Positions 1 through 9,916 of a stretch of DNA of 64,000 nucleotides are shown one piece after another; position 1 is the stretch's first letter, and each line of letters opens with the position of its first letter. The stretch comes from Aequorivita capsosiphonis DSM 23843 (lineage in GTDB: Bacteria; Bacteroidota; Bacteroidia; Flavobacteriales; Flavobacteriaceae): the NCBI RefSeq assembly GCF_000429125.1, contig NZ_AUBG01000001.1, positions 62,001-126,000 of the forward strand, written 5' to 3'. Both the position numbers and the translations under genes were made by a program. Below the pieces are notes generated by a model that did no database searches, was not told the origin of the DNA, and saw nothing but the letters and a program-made list of their open reading frames with translations.

Positions 1-801
1 ATTACTGGAGCTGGTTCTGGCTTAGGAAAGGGAACCGCAATCGGTTTAGCAAAGGAAGGCCATTCTGTTATTGCTGGGATGCATACTTGGGAGCAAATGT
101 CTCGATTCATTGAAGATAAAAAAGATAAGGATTATGAAAAGAATATAAATCTTATAAAACTAGATATATTAGACTATATGGATTGCGAGAAGGCTTGGGA
201 TTTAGATATTGATATCTTAGTTAATAATGCAGGTATAGGACAAACAGGACCAATAGCCGAAATTCCCGTTGGCTTGCTAAGAGAAGTGATGGAGACGAAT
301 GTATTCTCAACTTTAGAATTTTCACAACCATTTATTAGAAAGATGGTTGAAAAGGGTCAAGGAAAGGTAATATTCTTGTCTTCGGTTGCGGGATTAGCCA
401 CACATCCTTTTTTAGCTCCATATAATGCTTCAAAACACGCCTTGGAGGTTATTGCTCAATGCTTACGCGACGAACTTCAACCACACGGAGTTACTGTAGC
501 AACAATTAATCCTGGGCCGTTCAAAACAGGGTTTAACGATAGAATGTACGATACGTATAAACAATGGTTTGATGAAGATTTACATTTTACATCCCAAAAG
601 CCAATCGAGAAAGCCGCGACTAAAATGGAAGAAAACCAATTTGATCCTCAGAAAATGATTGATAAAATGGTTGAGGTAATTCCCAAAGATAAACATGCAT
701 TCCGTACAATCTTTCCTGACGATTTAGTTGAAAAATGTAAAGAGTATCAAGAACGTCAGTACGATATTAAGACGGATACAATAGATAAATCTAAAAAATA
801 A
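1..801 (+). CDS. SDR family oxidoreductase (5' end outside window)
   Basis: Short-chain dehydrogenase/reductase, an NAD(P)-dependent cytoplasmic enzyme of unknown substrate. The reading frame is open from base 1, and the first codons encode the Rossmann motif TGAGSGLGKG, so the true start is just upstream of the window; the Met codon at 79 is internal. The NNAG motif (about base 225) and the catalytic YxxxK in APYNASKHALE (about base 417) are present, with Ser in SSVAGL upstream. The C-terminus is Lys-rich. It is followed directly by three tiny genes on the same strand. The family is secure; the substrate cannot be read from the sequence. Confidence 0.9.
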   Translation: MTGAGSGLGKGTAIGLAKEGHSVIAGMHTWEQMSRFIEDKKDKDYEKNINLIKLDILDYMDCEKAWDLDIDILVNNAGIGQTGPIAEIPVGLLREVMETNVFSTLEFSQPFIRKMVEKGQGKVIFLSSVAGLATHPFLAPYNASKHALEVIAQCLRDELQPHGVTVATINPGPFKTGFNDRMYDTYKQWFDEDLHFTSQKPIEKAATKMEENQFDPQKMIDKMVEVIPKDKHAFRTIFPDDLVEKCKEYQERQYDIKTDTIDKSKK

Positions 802-827
802 TTATTAATAACTTAAAAATTAAAAAG

Positions 828-968
828 ATGAGTTCAAACAAAAAAGATTACAACAAAATTCCTGATTCCAGTAATAAAACTGCGAGAGGAAGTAAAAGTG
901 TTCACAGTAAAAAAGACGATTCTACAGAAGATGGTTTTAAGCCTAATTTTGGGAAAGAAGAGGAATAA
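828..968 (+). CDS. small charged, probably disordered protein (46 aa)
   Basis: Unrecognised 46-residue protein that starts MSSNKKDYNKIPDSS and ends FGKEEE. It has no hydrophobic core and is rich in Lys, Asp, Ser and Asn, so it is probably disordered. ATG follows an A-rich leader (AAAAAG, 1-5 bases before). It lies 26 bases after the SDR gene and before two similar tiny genes, which suggests co-expression. Evidence is an intact frame, composition matching its neighbours, and position; function is unknown. Confidence 0.5.
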   Translation: MSSNKKDYNKIPDSSNKTARGSKSVHSKKDDSTEDGFKPNFGKEEE

Positions 969-1015
969 CTAATTGTGAGTTATTAGTTATGAGTATTAAT
1001 TAAAAAAACAACATT

Positions 1016-1153
1016 ATGGACGATAAAGAAGATGGATTTGATAAAAAAAGAGACCACAACCAATATGGTGAGGTAGAAAAGGATGAAAATGAGCAAACCA
1101 AGAAAAGAGATTTGCCGAAATCTCCAAACAAGGGAACTCAGGATAAATCATAA
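1016..1153 (+). CDS. small charged, probably disordered protein (45 aa)
   Basis: Unrecognised 45-residue protein, starting MDDKEDGFDKKRDHNQYGE. It is highly hydrophilic (Asp, Glu, Lys, Asn) with no membrane or signal segment. The HNQYGE segment resembles HANQYGEED in the small protein encoded at 16768-16923, so the two may belong to one family. It belongs to a run of three tiny genes between the SDR gene and ku. Function unknown; a stress or desiccation role is only an inference from context. Confidence 0.5.
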   Translation: MDDKEDGFDKKRDHNQYGEVEKDENEQTKKRDLPKSPNKGTQDKS

Positions 1154-1254
1154 ATTTATTTCACAATTGCAATTGGGATACTCTTTTAAGCGATTGTGTT
1201 ATCCTTGATCGTTAAGTATTTATAGCTTTATCTAAACTTTAAAACATAAATGCT

Positions 1255-1392
1255 ATGAGTAGTCCACAAAAAAAAGATTTGAAAGATTCTGGGGACAAAA
1301 AGAAAAACGGACCCCAATCCACAGTTAAAAAAGCTGTAGATAAAAAATCCGGGGCTGACAAAGGAAAAAGCGATACTGCTCGCAAAAAGTAA
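1255..1392 (+). CDS. small Lys-rich protein (45 aa)
   Basis: Unrecognised 45-residue basic protein, starting MSSPQKKDLKDSGDKKKNG and ending DTARKK. It is nearly all Lys, Asp, Ser and Gly and likely disordered; the basic charge could suit nucleic-acid binding, but nothing proves this. A strong hairpin terminator follows 20 bases after the stop. The opposite-strand frame of similar length is a low-complexity shadow of it. The intact frame, the terminator and similar neighbours support it as a gene. Confidence 0.5.
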   Translation: MSSPQKKDLKDSGDKKKNGPQSTVKKAVDKKSGADKGKSDTARKK

Positions 1393-1409
1393 TTTGAAAA
1401 ACAGCTATA

Positions 1410-1447
1410 AAAACTTCCCATAACCAAAATATGGGAAGTTTTTTTTG
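1410..1447 (+). terminator. rho-independent terminator
   Basis: An 11-bp perfect stem (AACTTCCCATA / TATGGGAAGTT) with a 7-base loop is followed by T8. It ends the tiny-gene run and separates it from ku. Confidence 0.85.
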
Positions 1448-1522
1448 CGCTCTAATTTGGTTAAAATTCCTATAAATTGATATGAGCTAAATCATTATTT
1501 AATAATTTTAAAGAAAAACACT

Positions 1523-2299
1523 ATGAGATCAATTTGGAATGGTAGTATAAGTTTTGGTTTAGTTTCAATACCTATAAAAATGTATTCTGGATCTGAAGAT
1601 AGAAGACTAGATCTGGATATGTTGGATAGTCACGACCATGAAAGAATTAGGTATAAAAGAGTAAATGAAAAAACGGGTAAGGAAGTAGAATGGAAAGACA
1701 TAGTAAAGGGTTTTAAGCAGGACGAGGACTATGTTATTTTAGAGAAAGAGGATTTTGCATTGGCAAATATGAAGAAAAGTAAAACCATAGATATTGAGGA
1801 ATTTATTGAAGAAGATGAAGTAGCAGATGTATTATTTAAAAAACCATATTTCTTAGAACCACAGAAAGAAGGGAAAAAATCTTATAACCTACTACGCGAC
1901 GCGCTGAAAAAAACCGGGAAACTTGGTGTGGCAACTTTTGTGATGAGAGAAAAAGAAAATTTAAGTCTTATTGGCGTTTATAAAAATACTTTAGTTCTCA
2001 ACGTAATCCGTTTTGAAGATGAAATAAGAAATCCTGCTGATTTAAAAATAGGTACGACAAAAGTGTCAAAAAAAGAAGTGGATATGGCAATTTCGTTAAT
2101 CGAGAATTATACCACCGAATTTAAAATATCTAAATACAAAGATGTTTATAACGATCAGCTCATGAAAATTATAAAGAATAAAGCCTCTGGTAAAAAACCA
2201 AAAACAGAAAAAATAGACGAGACCCCTACCCCTGCGAAAGATTTGATGGCGCAATTGAAAGCGAGTCTAGAAAAGCGGAAAAAAGCAAAGGCTAGTTAA
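1523..2299 (+). CDS. ku: Ku protein, NHEJ DNA end-binding
   Basis: Bacterial Ku (258 aa) forms a homodimeric ring on double-strand DNA ends and recruits LigD for non-homologous end joining. The start MRSIWNGSISFGLVSIP is the hallmark of the family, and the core includes RIRYKRVNEKTGKEVEW and the YTTEFKISKYKDVYNDQL segment near residues 195-215. The length is normal for minimal bacterial Ku. The tail is short and Lys-rich, as seen in species where it contacts LigD or DNA. The gene ends 3 bases before the fused ligD (2303), so the two form an operon. It is the only Ku seen in the window and could serve both LigD systems. Confidence 0.97.
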   Translation: MRSIWNGSISFGLVSIPIKMYSGSEDRRLDLDMLDSHDHERIRYKRVNEKTGKEVEWKDIVKGFKQDEDYVILEKEDFALANMKKSKTIDIEEFIEEDEVADVLFKKPYFLEPQKEGKKSYNLLRDALKKTGKLGVATFVMREKENLSLIGVYKNTLVLNVIRFEDEIRNPADLKIGTTKVSKKEVDMAISLIENYTTEFKISKYKDVYNDQLMKIIKNKASGKKPKTEKIDETPTPAKDLMAQLKASLEKRKKAKAS

Positions 2300-2302
2300 A
2301 TT

Positions 2303-4732
2303 ATGGCTCTTGATGATTACATAAAAAAGCGAAAGTTCAACAATACCCCAGAACCCGAAGGTCAATATGTAGGGGGGAATAGTGATAGATTTGTAATTCA
2401 GCGCCATCAAGCATCCCATTTGCATTATGATTTGCGTTTGGAAATGGATGAAGTTTTAAAGAGTTGGGCCGTTCCCAAAGGTCCATCCCTGAATCCTGAC
2501 GATAAGCGATTAGCAATCCAAACAGAAGATCATCCAGTGAAATACCTAACTTTCCACGGCAGTATTCCGAAAGGTAATTATGGTGCTGGTGATATGACTA
2601 TTTGGGACGAAGGCTCCTATAAAATTATTCCAGATGGAAAATATACTTCGGGAATTTCTCAATTGAAGAAAGGCGATTTGAAAATTGAATTCTTCGGCAA
2701 AAAGATAAAAGGAAAATTCGCATTGGTAAAAATGCGACATACGAAGGAACAAAATCAATGGTTGCTTATTAAAAAGAAAGATGATTTTTCTACCGTTTTG
2801 GAATATGATGCCGAAGTATTTTCAAATAAAGAATCACATTCTAAAGCCTCTAAAATTATACCGTTGAAGCCTTCCCAACTTCTAAAACCAATGTTAGCCA
2901 CAGCAGCAAAAAAGATATTTAATGATCCAGAATGGATTTATGAAATTAAGTGGGATGGTTATTGAGTAATAACGCAAATACAGGATGGGAAGGTTTCACT
3001 TTATTCACGGAATGGAATTTCTTATAATCAAAAATTTAAACCCATTACAGACGAGTTAGCTTCAATTCCACACGATGTTATTCTGGATGGTGAAATGGTC
3101 ATTTTGAATGAAGATGGAGTTTCAGATTTTGAAAAACTACAAAATTACGATTCTAAAAATAGCAATGAACGATTAAGATACTACGTGTTCGATATTTTAT
3201 TTCTCAATGGGCACGACATGCACCAACTACCCTTAATTGAGCGCAAAGGTATTTTGCCTGATGTTTTAGAAGGCTTAAAACAAATTGTTTATTGCGATCA
3301 CGTTGAAGATATGGGAACGACATTCTACAACCGTGCTATTGAAGCGGGGCTAGAAGGTGTAATCGCAAAGAAAAAAGACAGTTTATACTTTCCTGAATAT
3401 CGATCTGAAAATTGGTTAAAGATCAAGGCTATAAATACTGAAGATTGTATTATTTGCGGTTATACAGAAGCGAACAGTGGCGGGGCAGCTTTCGGATCAT
3501 TAATTTTAGGAATGTTAGAAAATAAGGAACTAGAATATGTAGGTAATTGTGGTTCTGGATTTTCTGACCAACAGAAAAAAGAACTTGTAGCTCTGTTTAA
3601 ACCATATATTTCTGAGGAAAGCCCATTTCCAAAAAAGATAAATCTTAAAGGACGCACACAAACTTGGTTAAAACCAAAACTTGTTTGTGAAGTAAAATTT
3701 TCTGAATGGACAAAAAATGGGGTTATGCGTCACCCGGTTTTTAAAAGTTTACGTGAAGATAAAAATCCAGAGGAAGTCATAGAAAATCGTGAAATTAAGA
3801 AAGATATATCTTCTAAATCAAAAAATTCTTCTTCGGTGCTCGAGATTGATGGATTTTCAGTTCCAATATCAAATCTGGAAAAAATATATTGGCCAGAAGC
3901 TGGTTTGCGGAAATATGATCTTATAGATTATTATTTAAAAATCGCAGATATAATTTTGCCATATCTAAGGGATAGACCAGAAAATCTACATCGTCATCCC
4001 AATGGAATCGACAAGCCTAGTTTCTACCAAAAAGATAACGAATCGTTGCCAGAGTGGATTGAAACTGTGCCGATATTTTCCGAATCTTCAAATAAAAACA
4101 TCGAATATTTGCTCTGCCAAAACGAGGCGACACTTCTCTATATGGCAAATTTGGGTTGTATTGAGATTAATCCATGGAATTCCCGTATCGAAAATCTGGA
4201 TTTCCCGGATTATACGATTATCGATTTGGATCCTTCAGAAAAAAATAGTTTTGAAGACGTAATTGAAACCGCACTTGTTGCTAAAGAGATTATGGATGCG
4301 GCTTCAATTCCTGGTTTTCTAAAAACTTCAGGGTCTTCTGGACTTCACATTTATATTCCCTTGGGTGGAAAATATACATACGAAGAGGCAAGAGATTTTA
4401 CCAAACTACTTTGCTATCTAATTCAAGAGAAATTGCCTAAAATAACAACTATGGAGCGGTCCATTAATAAGAGAAATGGTAAACTCTATTTAGATTATCT
4501 TCAAAATAGAAGAGGACAAACCATTGCAGCTGCCTATTGTGTTCGACCAAAAAAAGGAGCTACTGTTTCAACACCATTAAATTGGGCAGAATTAAAAACA
4601 GGACTAAATATAGGTGATTATAATATTCTTACTGTACCCGAAAGAGTTGAGAATTTAGGCGACATATTTTTTGGGGTATTAGAAAATGGGGTCGAAATTG
4701 AAACTGTATTAGAGAAAATCAATAATTGGTAA
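2303..4732 (+). pseudogene. ligD: fused LigD (PE-Lig-Pol) interrupted by an in-frame TGA
   Basis: Multi-domain NHEJ ligase: 3'-phosphoesterase (about residues 1-165, with HLHYDLRLE), ATP-dependent ligase (about 190-490) and primase/polymerase (about 520-809, with the DLDPS metal-binding motif). The frame is open through all 810 codons except codon 221 (2963-2965), a TGA. It falls at KWDGY-stop, where the ligase nucleotidyl motif KxDGxR has Arg, so CGA-to-TGA is the simplest explanation. Translation would give a 220-aa phosphoesterase plus the motif lysine; a downstream piece could restart at 3095. The rest is well preserved, which suggests a recent mutation, a base-call error or suppression. 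Operon with ku. Confidence 0.9.
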
Positions 4733-4971
4733 AAGACAAATTTGATCTATAACATAAGAAAATCCCTTAAAACATATATGAGAAATTTTTAAGATTATAA
4801 TATCTTTGTTTCTCTTGAAAGGTTGATTAAATAAGGACATTTTAAATTATAGCATAAATGAAATTTAATATATAGCCAAGATATTATTTTTATCAATAAT
4901 GTTATATATCAATGCTATTAAGTTAAATTCAAATTTTAAATGGTTCTACATTTGTTTCCCAACAAAAAATT

Positions 4972-5985
4972 ATGAAAACCATTCGGGTTGCCTCACTACC
5001 GCTACAGGCGGTAATTCACGATATTTCCAAAGCATTTAATACTGCACCAGAAATTGATTTTGGCGAACATCTGATAAGATTACCTGAAAATATCGGTATT
5101 GGTAGTATTCGAGGTATAAATTTCGATGGAGGATTGGGTATTTTGCAATATGATTGTACTTTCCTTGAAGATATGGAAATTCAATTTATTGTGGATAAAG
5201 TTCATCCATTAAAATTTTTATATGTGATGAATGGAAAGCTAAATCATCGTTTTGAGAATGAACATGAAAGTCATATTGTGCATCAATTTCAAAATGCAAT
5301 TGTGGCTAGCAGCGACAATCATGGACATATTTTAAATTTTAAAAAAAATGTAAAAACCTGTGTTTTCAGTCTAGAGATTAATCGTGAGAGTTTTAAAAAT
5401 AAAACATCCTTTAACAAAGATGGGATGAACCCAAAATTAAAAAAATTGTTCAAAGATGCAGAAGCTGAATCGTCCTTTTATTATGAAGGAGACTATAGCT
5501 TAATTATGAATGACATTTTTAAAAAGATTGAAGACTTTGAGGGAAGCGATTTCTTACATATGATTTTTATGGAAAGCATTGCTTATCAGACATTAGTTCA
5601 TCAAATTTCTCAGTTTTTAGATGATCAACGCGAAGAAGGCAATCGGAATGTTCTAAGACGTTCTGAAATGGAAAAAATTCTGCACGCATCGAATTATATT
5701 AATGATAACCTCTCTACTTATAAATCCGTCCCATCTCTCACGAAAATTACTGGACTTAATCCAACAAAACTGCAAGAAGGCTTTAAGCATCTGTATGGTA
5801 CCACTGTAAATAGATACGTTTTTGAAGCAAGACTGAACCATGCTAAAGAATTACTTCTAAATACCGATGACAGTATATCAGAAATTGTCTATAAAGTGGG
5901 GCTTTCCAGCAAAAGCTATTTTTCCAGGATTTTTAAGGAGGAATATGGGGTACAGCCCTCATCGTTCAGAAATAGCAAAAAATAA
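4972..5985 (+). CDS. AraC family transcriptional regulator
   Basis: DNA-binding regulator of 337 aa. The last about 100 residues form the AraC-type double helix-turn-helix; the second helix-turn-helix is visible as SISEIVYKVGLSSKSYFSRIFKEE (DNA-contacting part at the C-terminus). The N-terminal about 220 residues would be the sensing region and match no ligand domain I can name. It is closely related to the regulator at 13942-14958 across the whole length (shared segments include LQYDCTF, EDMEIQFI and VHPLKF), so the two are paralogs. A TACATTTG box (-7-like, TAnnTTTG) lies at 4947-4954, 18 bases before the start. Target genes are unknown. Confidence 0.92.
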   Translation: MKTIRVASLPLQAVIHDISKAFNTAPEIDFGEHLIRLPENIGIGSIRGINFDGGLGILQYDCTFLEDMEIQFIVDKVHPLKFLYVMNGKLNHRFENEHESHIVHQFQNAIVASSDNHGHILNFKKNVKTCVFSLEINRESFKNKTSFNKDGMNPKLKKLFKDAEAESSFYYEGDYSLIMNDIFKKIEDFEGSDFLHMIFMESIAYQTLVHQISQFLDDQREEGNRNVLRRSEMEKILHASNYINDNLSTYKSVPSLTKITGLNPTKLQEGFKHLYGTTVNRYVFEARLNHAKELLLNTDDSISEIVYKVGLSSKSYFSRIFKEEYGVQPSSFRNSKK

Positions 5986-6067
5986 CAGATGAAAAACTGC
6001 TATACATCAATGTATGTTTTCCCTATCCTTCGGAATATCCCGTAATTATTCAAAACAATCTATAAAT

Positions 6068-6388
6068 TTATCCTTTTTTGGCTAAAACAAGCCGTTGCCA
6101 AGATAGTGAGCAAAGAAAAATGATGAGCGACGCACATACGATGCTGTTCACCACGGCAAACGTATCATTATAGTTCAAAATCCATGGCGACATAAATAAC
6201 CAAATGGCTAAAGAGTAATTCAAGCGTTGTATGCGCCGTGTCGTTCTTCCAATTCCTATGACAGAAAACAAGACAATGGCAAAACCCACCACACATCCAT
6301 TATATGTAGCTTTCTCGCTATATTCCAAAAGAGATCCCGCCATAATTAGCCAGTATCCTATATTCATACTCAGTATTTGGATCCACAT
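6068..6388 (-). CDS. SPW repeat membrane protein
   Basis: Integral membrane protein of 106 aa with about four hydrophobic segments. The LFMSPWILNY stretch matches the SPW repeat signature (Ser-Pro-Trp at the start of a membrane helix). The first half (NIGYWLIMAGSLL) may be a degenerate second copy of the repeat, but it lacks SPW. Members are small, of unknown biochemical role, and often found with stress genes. It converges with the AraC gene upstream and is followed, on the same strand, by the lipoprotein and CsbD-like genes further right. Confidence 0.7.
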   Translation of the reverse strand: MWIQILSMNIGYWLIMAGSLLEYSEKATYNGCVVGFAIVLFSVIGIGRTTRRIQRLNYSLAIWLFMSPWILNYNDTFAVVNSIVCASLIIFLCSLSWQRLVLAKKG

Positions 6389-6486
6389 ACAATTTATCCT
6401 AATTTGAAAAAAGGCATTCCTTTTTATTGAAAAAGAGGCCGAAAACCCTTTTTAGAAAAATCCACCAAAGTATACAAGAAAACTAA

Positions 6487-6912
6487 TCAATGATTATTTT
6501 TCCATTGCTGGTAATTGTCATTCTGTTCTTTTGAAAGTATGTCCATGAGACTTTCATCTCTTAATTTTTCCTTCATTGCGGCGTCAATTTCATCTGTTTC
6601 CCCATATTTCATTTCCGAAAGTTTTTGGGCATAATTTCGTTTAAACCGCTCAATCTGCTCTTGCGTCATATTTAAATCTTGGTACATTGCCTTCATATTT
6701 TGGCTATCCATCCCATTATTTGAATTATCATTTTGTTTGTTAAATGTTTCTTCTGCGTTGGTAGCATTACGGTTATTATCGGTTTTATCAAATGCATCAT
6801 CCGCAGTTTCCGTATCATAGATGTTTCCGTAGGCATCTTTTTTATTGGTGTCATTACAAGATAGGATTGCCATAAAGCTTAAAGCAACCAGGGAGGTTTT
6901 TAAAATTTTCAT
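6487..6912 (-). CDS. lipoprotein with LNMTQEQI motif
   Basis: Lipoprotein of 141 aa: a short signal peptide and lipobox LSCN place the lipidated Cys at residue 19. The following region is Asn/Asp-rich and flexible, and the C-terminal half is helical, with DLNMTQEQIERFKRNY near residues 80-95. The same LNMTQEQI segment and layout occur in the lipoprotein at 19860-20327, so the two are paralogs. The helical half resembles small periplasmic helical-hairpin proteins, but this is only a shape impression. Function unknown. Confidence 0.75.
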   Translation of the reverse strand: MKILKTSLVALSFMAILSCNDTNKKDAYGNIYDTETADDAFDKTDNNRNATNAEETFNKQNDNSNNGMDSQNMKAMYQDLNMTQEQIERFKRNYAQKLSEMKYGETDEIDAAMKEKLRDESLMDILSKEQNDNYQQWKNNH

Positions 6913-7030
6913 AGTGATCTATTTTAAGGATTGAATTTATGGTTTTATCAAATTTAAAGGGAAGAAAACCGAAGAGTCTGCCCATTTGCATTATTTTTTA
7001 ATGCTATAAAATTTCATATGGATTTCCCCT

Positions 7031-7066
7031 AAAAAAAAGCCCCAATTTTTTATAATGGGGCTTTTG
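7031..7066 (-). terminator. rho-independent terminator after the CsbD-like gene
   Basis: On the minus strand the hairpin AGCCCCA / TGGGGCT is followed by T8. It lies 17 bases after the CsbD-like stop codon and separates that gene from the lipoprotein gene. Confidence 0.85.
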
Positions 7067-7082
7067 CCAAAGTATTACGTGT

Positions 7083-7322
7083 TTATTCCTCTTCCCAACT
7101 TTTATTCTGCCAGTCACGAATTTCATTGCGCACCTGCTCACGGTCCCTATTGGTTCTTTGGGCAACGCGCTGGGTCATATCATCAAACTCCCCTTCTCGA
7201 TAGTTTACATCCTCTTCGGTAAGATTGGGATATTTTTCGCGGTAGGAAGTTTTTATGTTATTCCACTTATTTTCAAGTTTCTGCCCACCTTGCTGGTTTT
7301 GCTGGTTTCTTTGATTTTCCAT
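7083..7322 (-). CDS. CsbD-like stress protein
   Basis: Soluble 79-aa protein. The core (KLENKWNNIKTSYREKYPN, then LTEEDVNYREGEFDDM) has the layout of the CsbD family, small general-stress proteins of unknown activity. I chose the start at 7322 (MENQRNQQNQQGG); the longer frame to 7370 adds an unlikely hydrophobic leader. The Gln/Asn-rich N-terminus is an extension relative to typical CsbD. It has its own terminator and sits among other stress-type genes. Confidence 0.75.
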   Translation of the reverse strand: MENQRNQQNQQGGQKLENKWNNIKTSYREKYPNLTEEDVNYREGEFDDMTQRVAQRTNRDREQVRNEIRDWQNKSWEEE

Positions 7323-7370
7323 AGTTTTTGTTTTAAGTATTAATAATCTTGTATTCAAAAGTACCACCAA

Positions 7371-7696
7371 CTTTTCCCACCACTTCGCTCAATCAAACTA
7401 TTTTTTAGCTTTAAAAATCACAGTTTTTAACGGCAAGTTTTCTACTTATTGGGTCAAGGAGTAAAATGTATAGTGAATAAATTTGATACGTTTTTAATTA
7501 ACATAGAAATTCCGATTTGAAGAAGGAATAGTTCTTTTGGATTTACTTCGTTCGAAGATTTAGACTTTTGTTTTGTTTTGGCTTTTTATGATCTGTTTTG
7601 TTTATAGCTCTCGGTTAATTGCCGCCTAGTCATATGAATTAAAGTTTATTCCAACTTTGATTATTAAATATTTATTGCCATTTAAAACTCCCCTTA
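7371..7696. other. intergenic, no gene seen
   Basis: AT-rich region of 326 bases between divergent genes. I see no convincing frame, hairpin terminator or RNA gene. It should hold the promoters of the CsbD-like gene and of the glycosyltransferase-like gene. Confidence 0.5.
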
Positions 7697-8266
7697 ATGA
7701 AAATAGCCGTAATAGCACATTCCCTTTTCCCAATTAAGGAACCATATGCCAGTAAACTAGAGCGAGACACCCATCTCCTTTGCAAATCATTATTAAAGTT
7801 GGGTCACCGGGTTGGGTTATATGCACATCCGGCCTCTGATCAAACTTTAGTTGTTAAACCAATACCGTTCCAATACGATGGTAATGTGGGTTATGATCTT
7901 GGACCCGAAAAAACGGGCGGAAGGGATTTCACCATGTGGTATCCCAATCTTTTTTCCCAAGTAAATGCAAATGGTTATGACATTGTACACAACCAGGCTT
8001 TACAATGTGAACCTACACCCTTAAAAAAGTATTTGAATTCGATCCTTCTAACCACGTTTCACAGTCTTCAAAATATTCAACTTAACAATTTGAATATTCC
8101 TGCTTCAAATAAATGTTATTACACCATAATCCTAATAAGTAGCAGAAACGGAAATTGGTGGCATCACGACCACAGAATTATAGCGACCCAAGCGGAAGGA
8201 CAAATTATGGCCGAAGAATATCTCAATCTTTATAAAGATCTTATTGAATTTCGATTTAAGGAATAA
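7697..8266 (+). pseudogene. internally deleted GT4-like glycosyltransferase
   Basis: The open frame of 189 aa starts like a family-4 GT-B glycosyltransferase (MKIAVIAHSLFPIKEPYAS, with the donor-side fold continuing through YDIVHNQAL and LLTTFHSLQ). From about residue 135 the match is lost. The tail AEEYLNLYKDLIEFRF resembles the last helix of such enzymes. A normal member has about 350-400 residues, so the middle with the sugar-nucleotide site (usually an ExxxxxxxE motif) appears deleted and rejoined in frame. It is probably inactive. It ends 23 bases before the DUF4301 gene, which is itself broken. Confidence 0.6.
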
Positions 8267-8289
8267 AACAATTATATGAAATTGATACT

Positions 8290-9856
8290 ATGAAGCCTCA
8301 ACCCATAATAAATGCCGAATACAAAAAAGGGAATTTCTCTCCAAAGGATTTATTGTATTTTAAAGTACGGAATATTTCGCCGAAAAAAGTGAATGCCCAA
8401 ATTGAAGCTTTATTTGGAAAAAGAAAATATATTCCTCTTTATAAGCCAGCAATTCCACACGATGGAATTCACGTATTGACAGAAAATGAACAAGTTGATT
8501 TTTCAAATCATTTCAATGAGGTCGCAAAACATTTGGAGCTGTGCCATTTTATTCCCGCATCGGGAGTTGGAAGTAGAATGTTTCATGATTTGCTTCAATT
8601 TTACGAAGAATACAATCCTGAAGTTGAAAGCTTTGGCCATTATATAAACCGCACTAAAAATTACGATTTTCTCCTCTTTTTCAAGGAAAAAAGAAAATTT
8701 CCCTTTTATGCCGATCTAAAAAAAATACTCACCAAAATGGATACAGTGGATATGGATAAAGAGAAAAAGAAACTATTGATAGCACGTATTCTACTCTATA
8801 GTGACAGCTTTCAATTTGCCTCTTGCCCCAAAGCCTTACTGCCTTTTCATAATGAAGGTGAAAATTCAAGAACAGCCTTTGAGGAACAAATTGACCAGTT
8901 CATTGGATTTTCAAATAAATTTAAAACCTCTGAGCTCCATTTTACTTTAAACCAAGACCAACAACTACTATATAAAATGGCATTAAGTAAAAAAGTGCAT
9001 AAGCACTTGCTTGTCTTTCAACACGGGCCAAAGGTTACATTTTCTTCACAAATGGAACATACCCATACCATTTTAGTGGATTCAAACAATAATATCTTAA
9101 GAGATGACAATAAAAAAGTTGTATTTAAACCGGGTGGGCATGGAACATTATTGGAGAACCTGAATAAAGTTGAGGCAGATATAATTTATATTTCAACAAT
9201 TGACAATATTGCAACAAAAGAGATACAGAAAAAAATTACCCAAATGAGGGAAATGTTATTTGGTAAACTACTCCTTACCCAAACCAGCATTTTTGAGTAT
9301 TTAAAACAGATGGATGCTTGCCAAATGAACAATGGCCATTTGAAGGGATTGCTCCAGTTTCTAAAAACAGAATTTTTTTATAATATATCCACTTTAACCG
9401 AAGATGTGGGTACAGAAGAAGCCAATATTCGTTCTATTTTAAACCGTCCCTTACGCGTATGCGGGGTAATTGCAAATAATGAACAGTATAGAAGTGTTAC
9501 GGAGACCACTGGAATTCCTTGTTGGATTGGCAATGGAAAAGATCCTTATAATATATCGCTTCAAATAGTGCAAAAGGAAGAAGTGAACCTGAACAGCCCA
9601 GAACAGAAAAAAATATTTAACAACGCTACCTATTTCAATGGGCGAAAAATTTGATCTTACAAAATTCTCGGGAAATGATGATTATATATTGATAGAGAAA
9701 AAAAACAGAGGCACATCACTAACTACATTGGAAAGACCGGGATTATGGAACGGTGCCATGGAAAAATGGAACACTATTTTTGTTGAAATAGATCATCTTC
9801 TCTATAACCCGGTAAAGACCGTGAACGATCTTTTAAACAATGGGCATCAATCTTAA
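8290..9856 (+). pseudogene. DUF4301 family protein, frameshifted near the C-terminus
   Basis: Bacteroidota-specific DUF4301 protein of unknown function, which has a nucleotidyltransferase-like look: ASGVGSRMF near residue 90 fits a glycine-rich phosphate loop. The first frame (8290-9654) stops after YFNGRKI. The family ending (GLWNGAMEKWNTIFVEI, then NPVKTVNDLL) is encoded in the +1 frame to 9856. Removing one A from the A5 run at 9645-9649 joins the two as YFNGRKFDLTKF, giving about 521 aa, a normal length. A one-base insertion or a sequencing error is the simplest cause. A convergent terminator follows. Confidence 0.85.
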
Positions 9857-9875
9857 AGTTTTCAATTTTTGACGT

Positions 9876-9911
9876 AAAAAAAACCATTTGCCGAAACAAA
9901 TGGTTTTTTCT
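9876..9911. terminator. bidirectional terminator
   Basis: AAAAAACCATTTG / CAAATGGTTTTTT hairpin with a 6-base loop and T/A tracts on both sides. It sits between the convergent DUF4301 and AraC genes and can serve both. Confidence 0.85.
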
Positions 9912-9916
9912 ATATA

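Noticed and set aside
1239-1427. 62-codon minus-strand frame
   Set aside because: Shadow of the Lys-rich gene at 1255-1392: its composition is the reverse of the A-rich coding sequence.
2963-2965. TGA as selenocysteine or recoding
   Set aside because: The position needs Arg, not Cys/Sec, and no SECIS-like hairpin is obvious just downstream.
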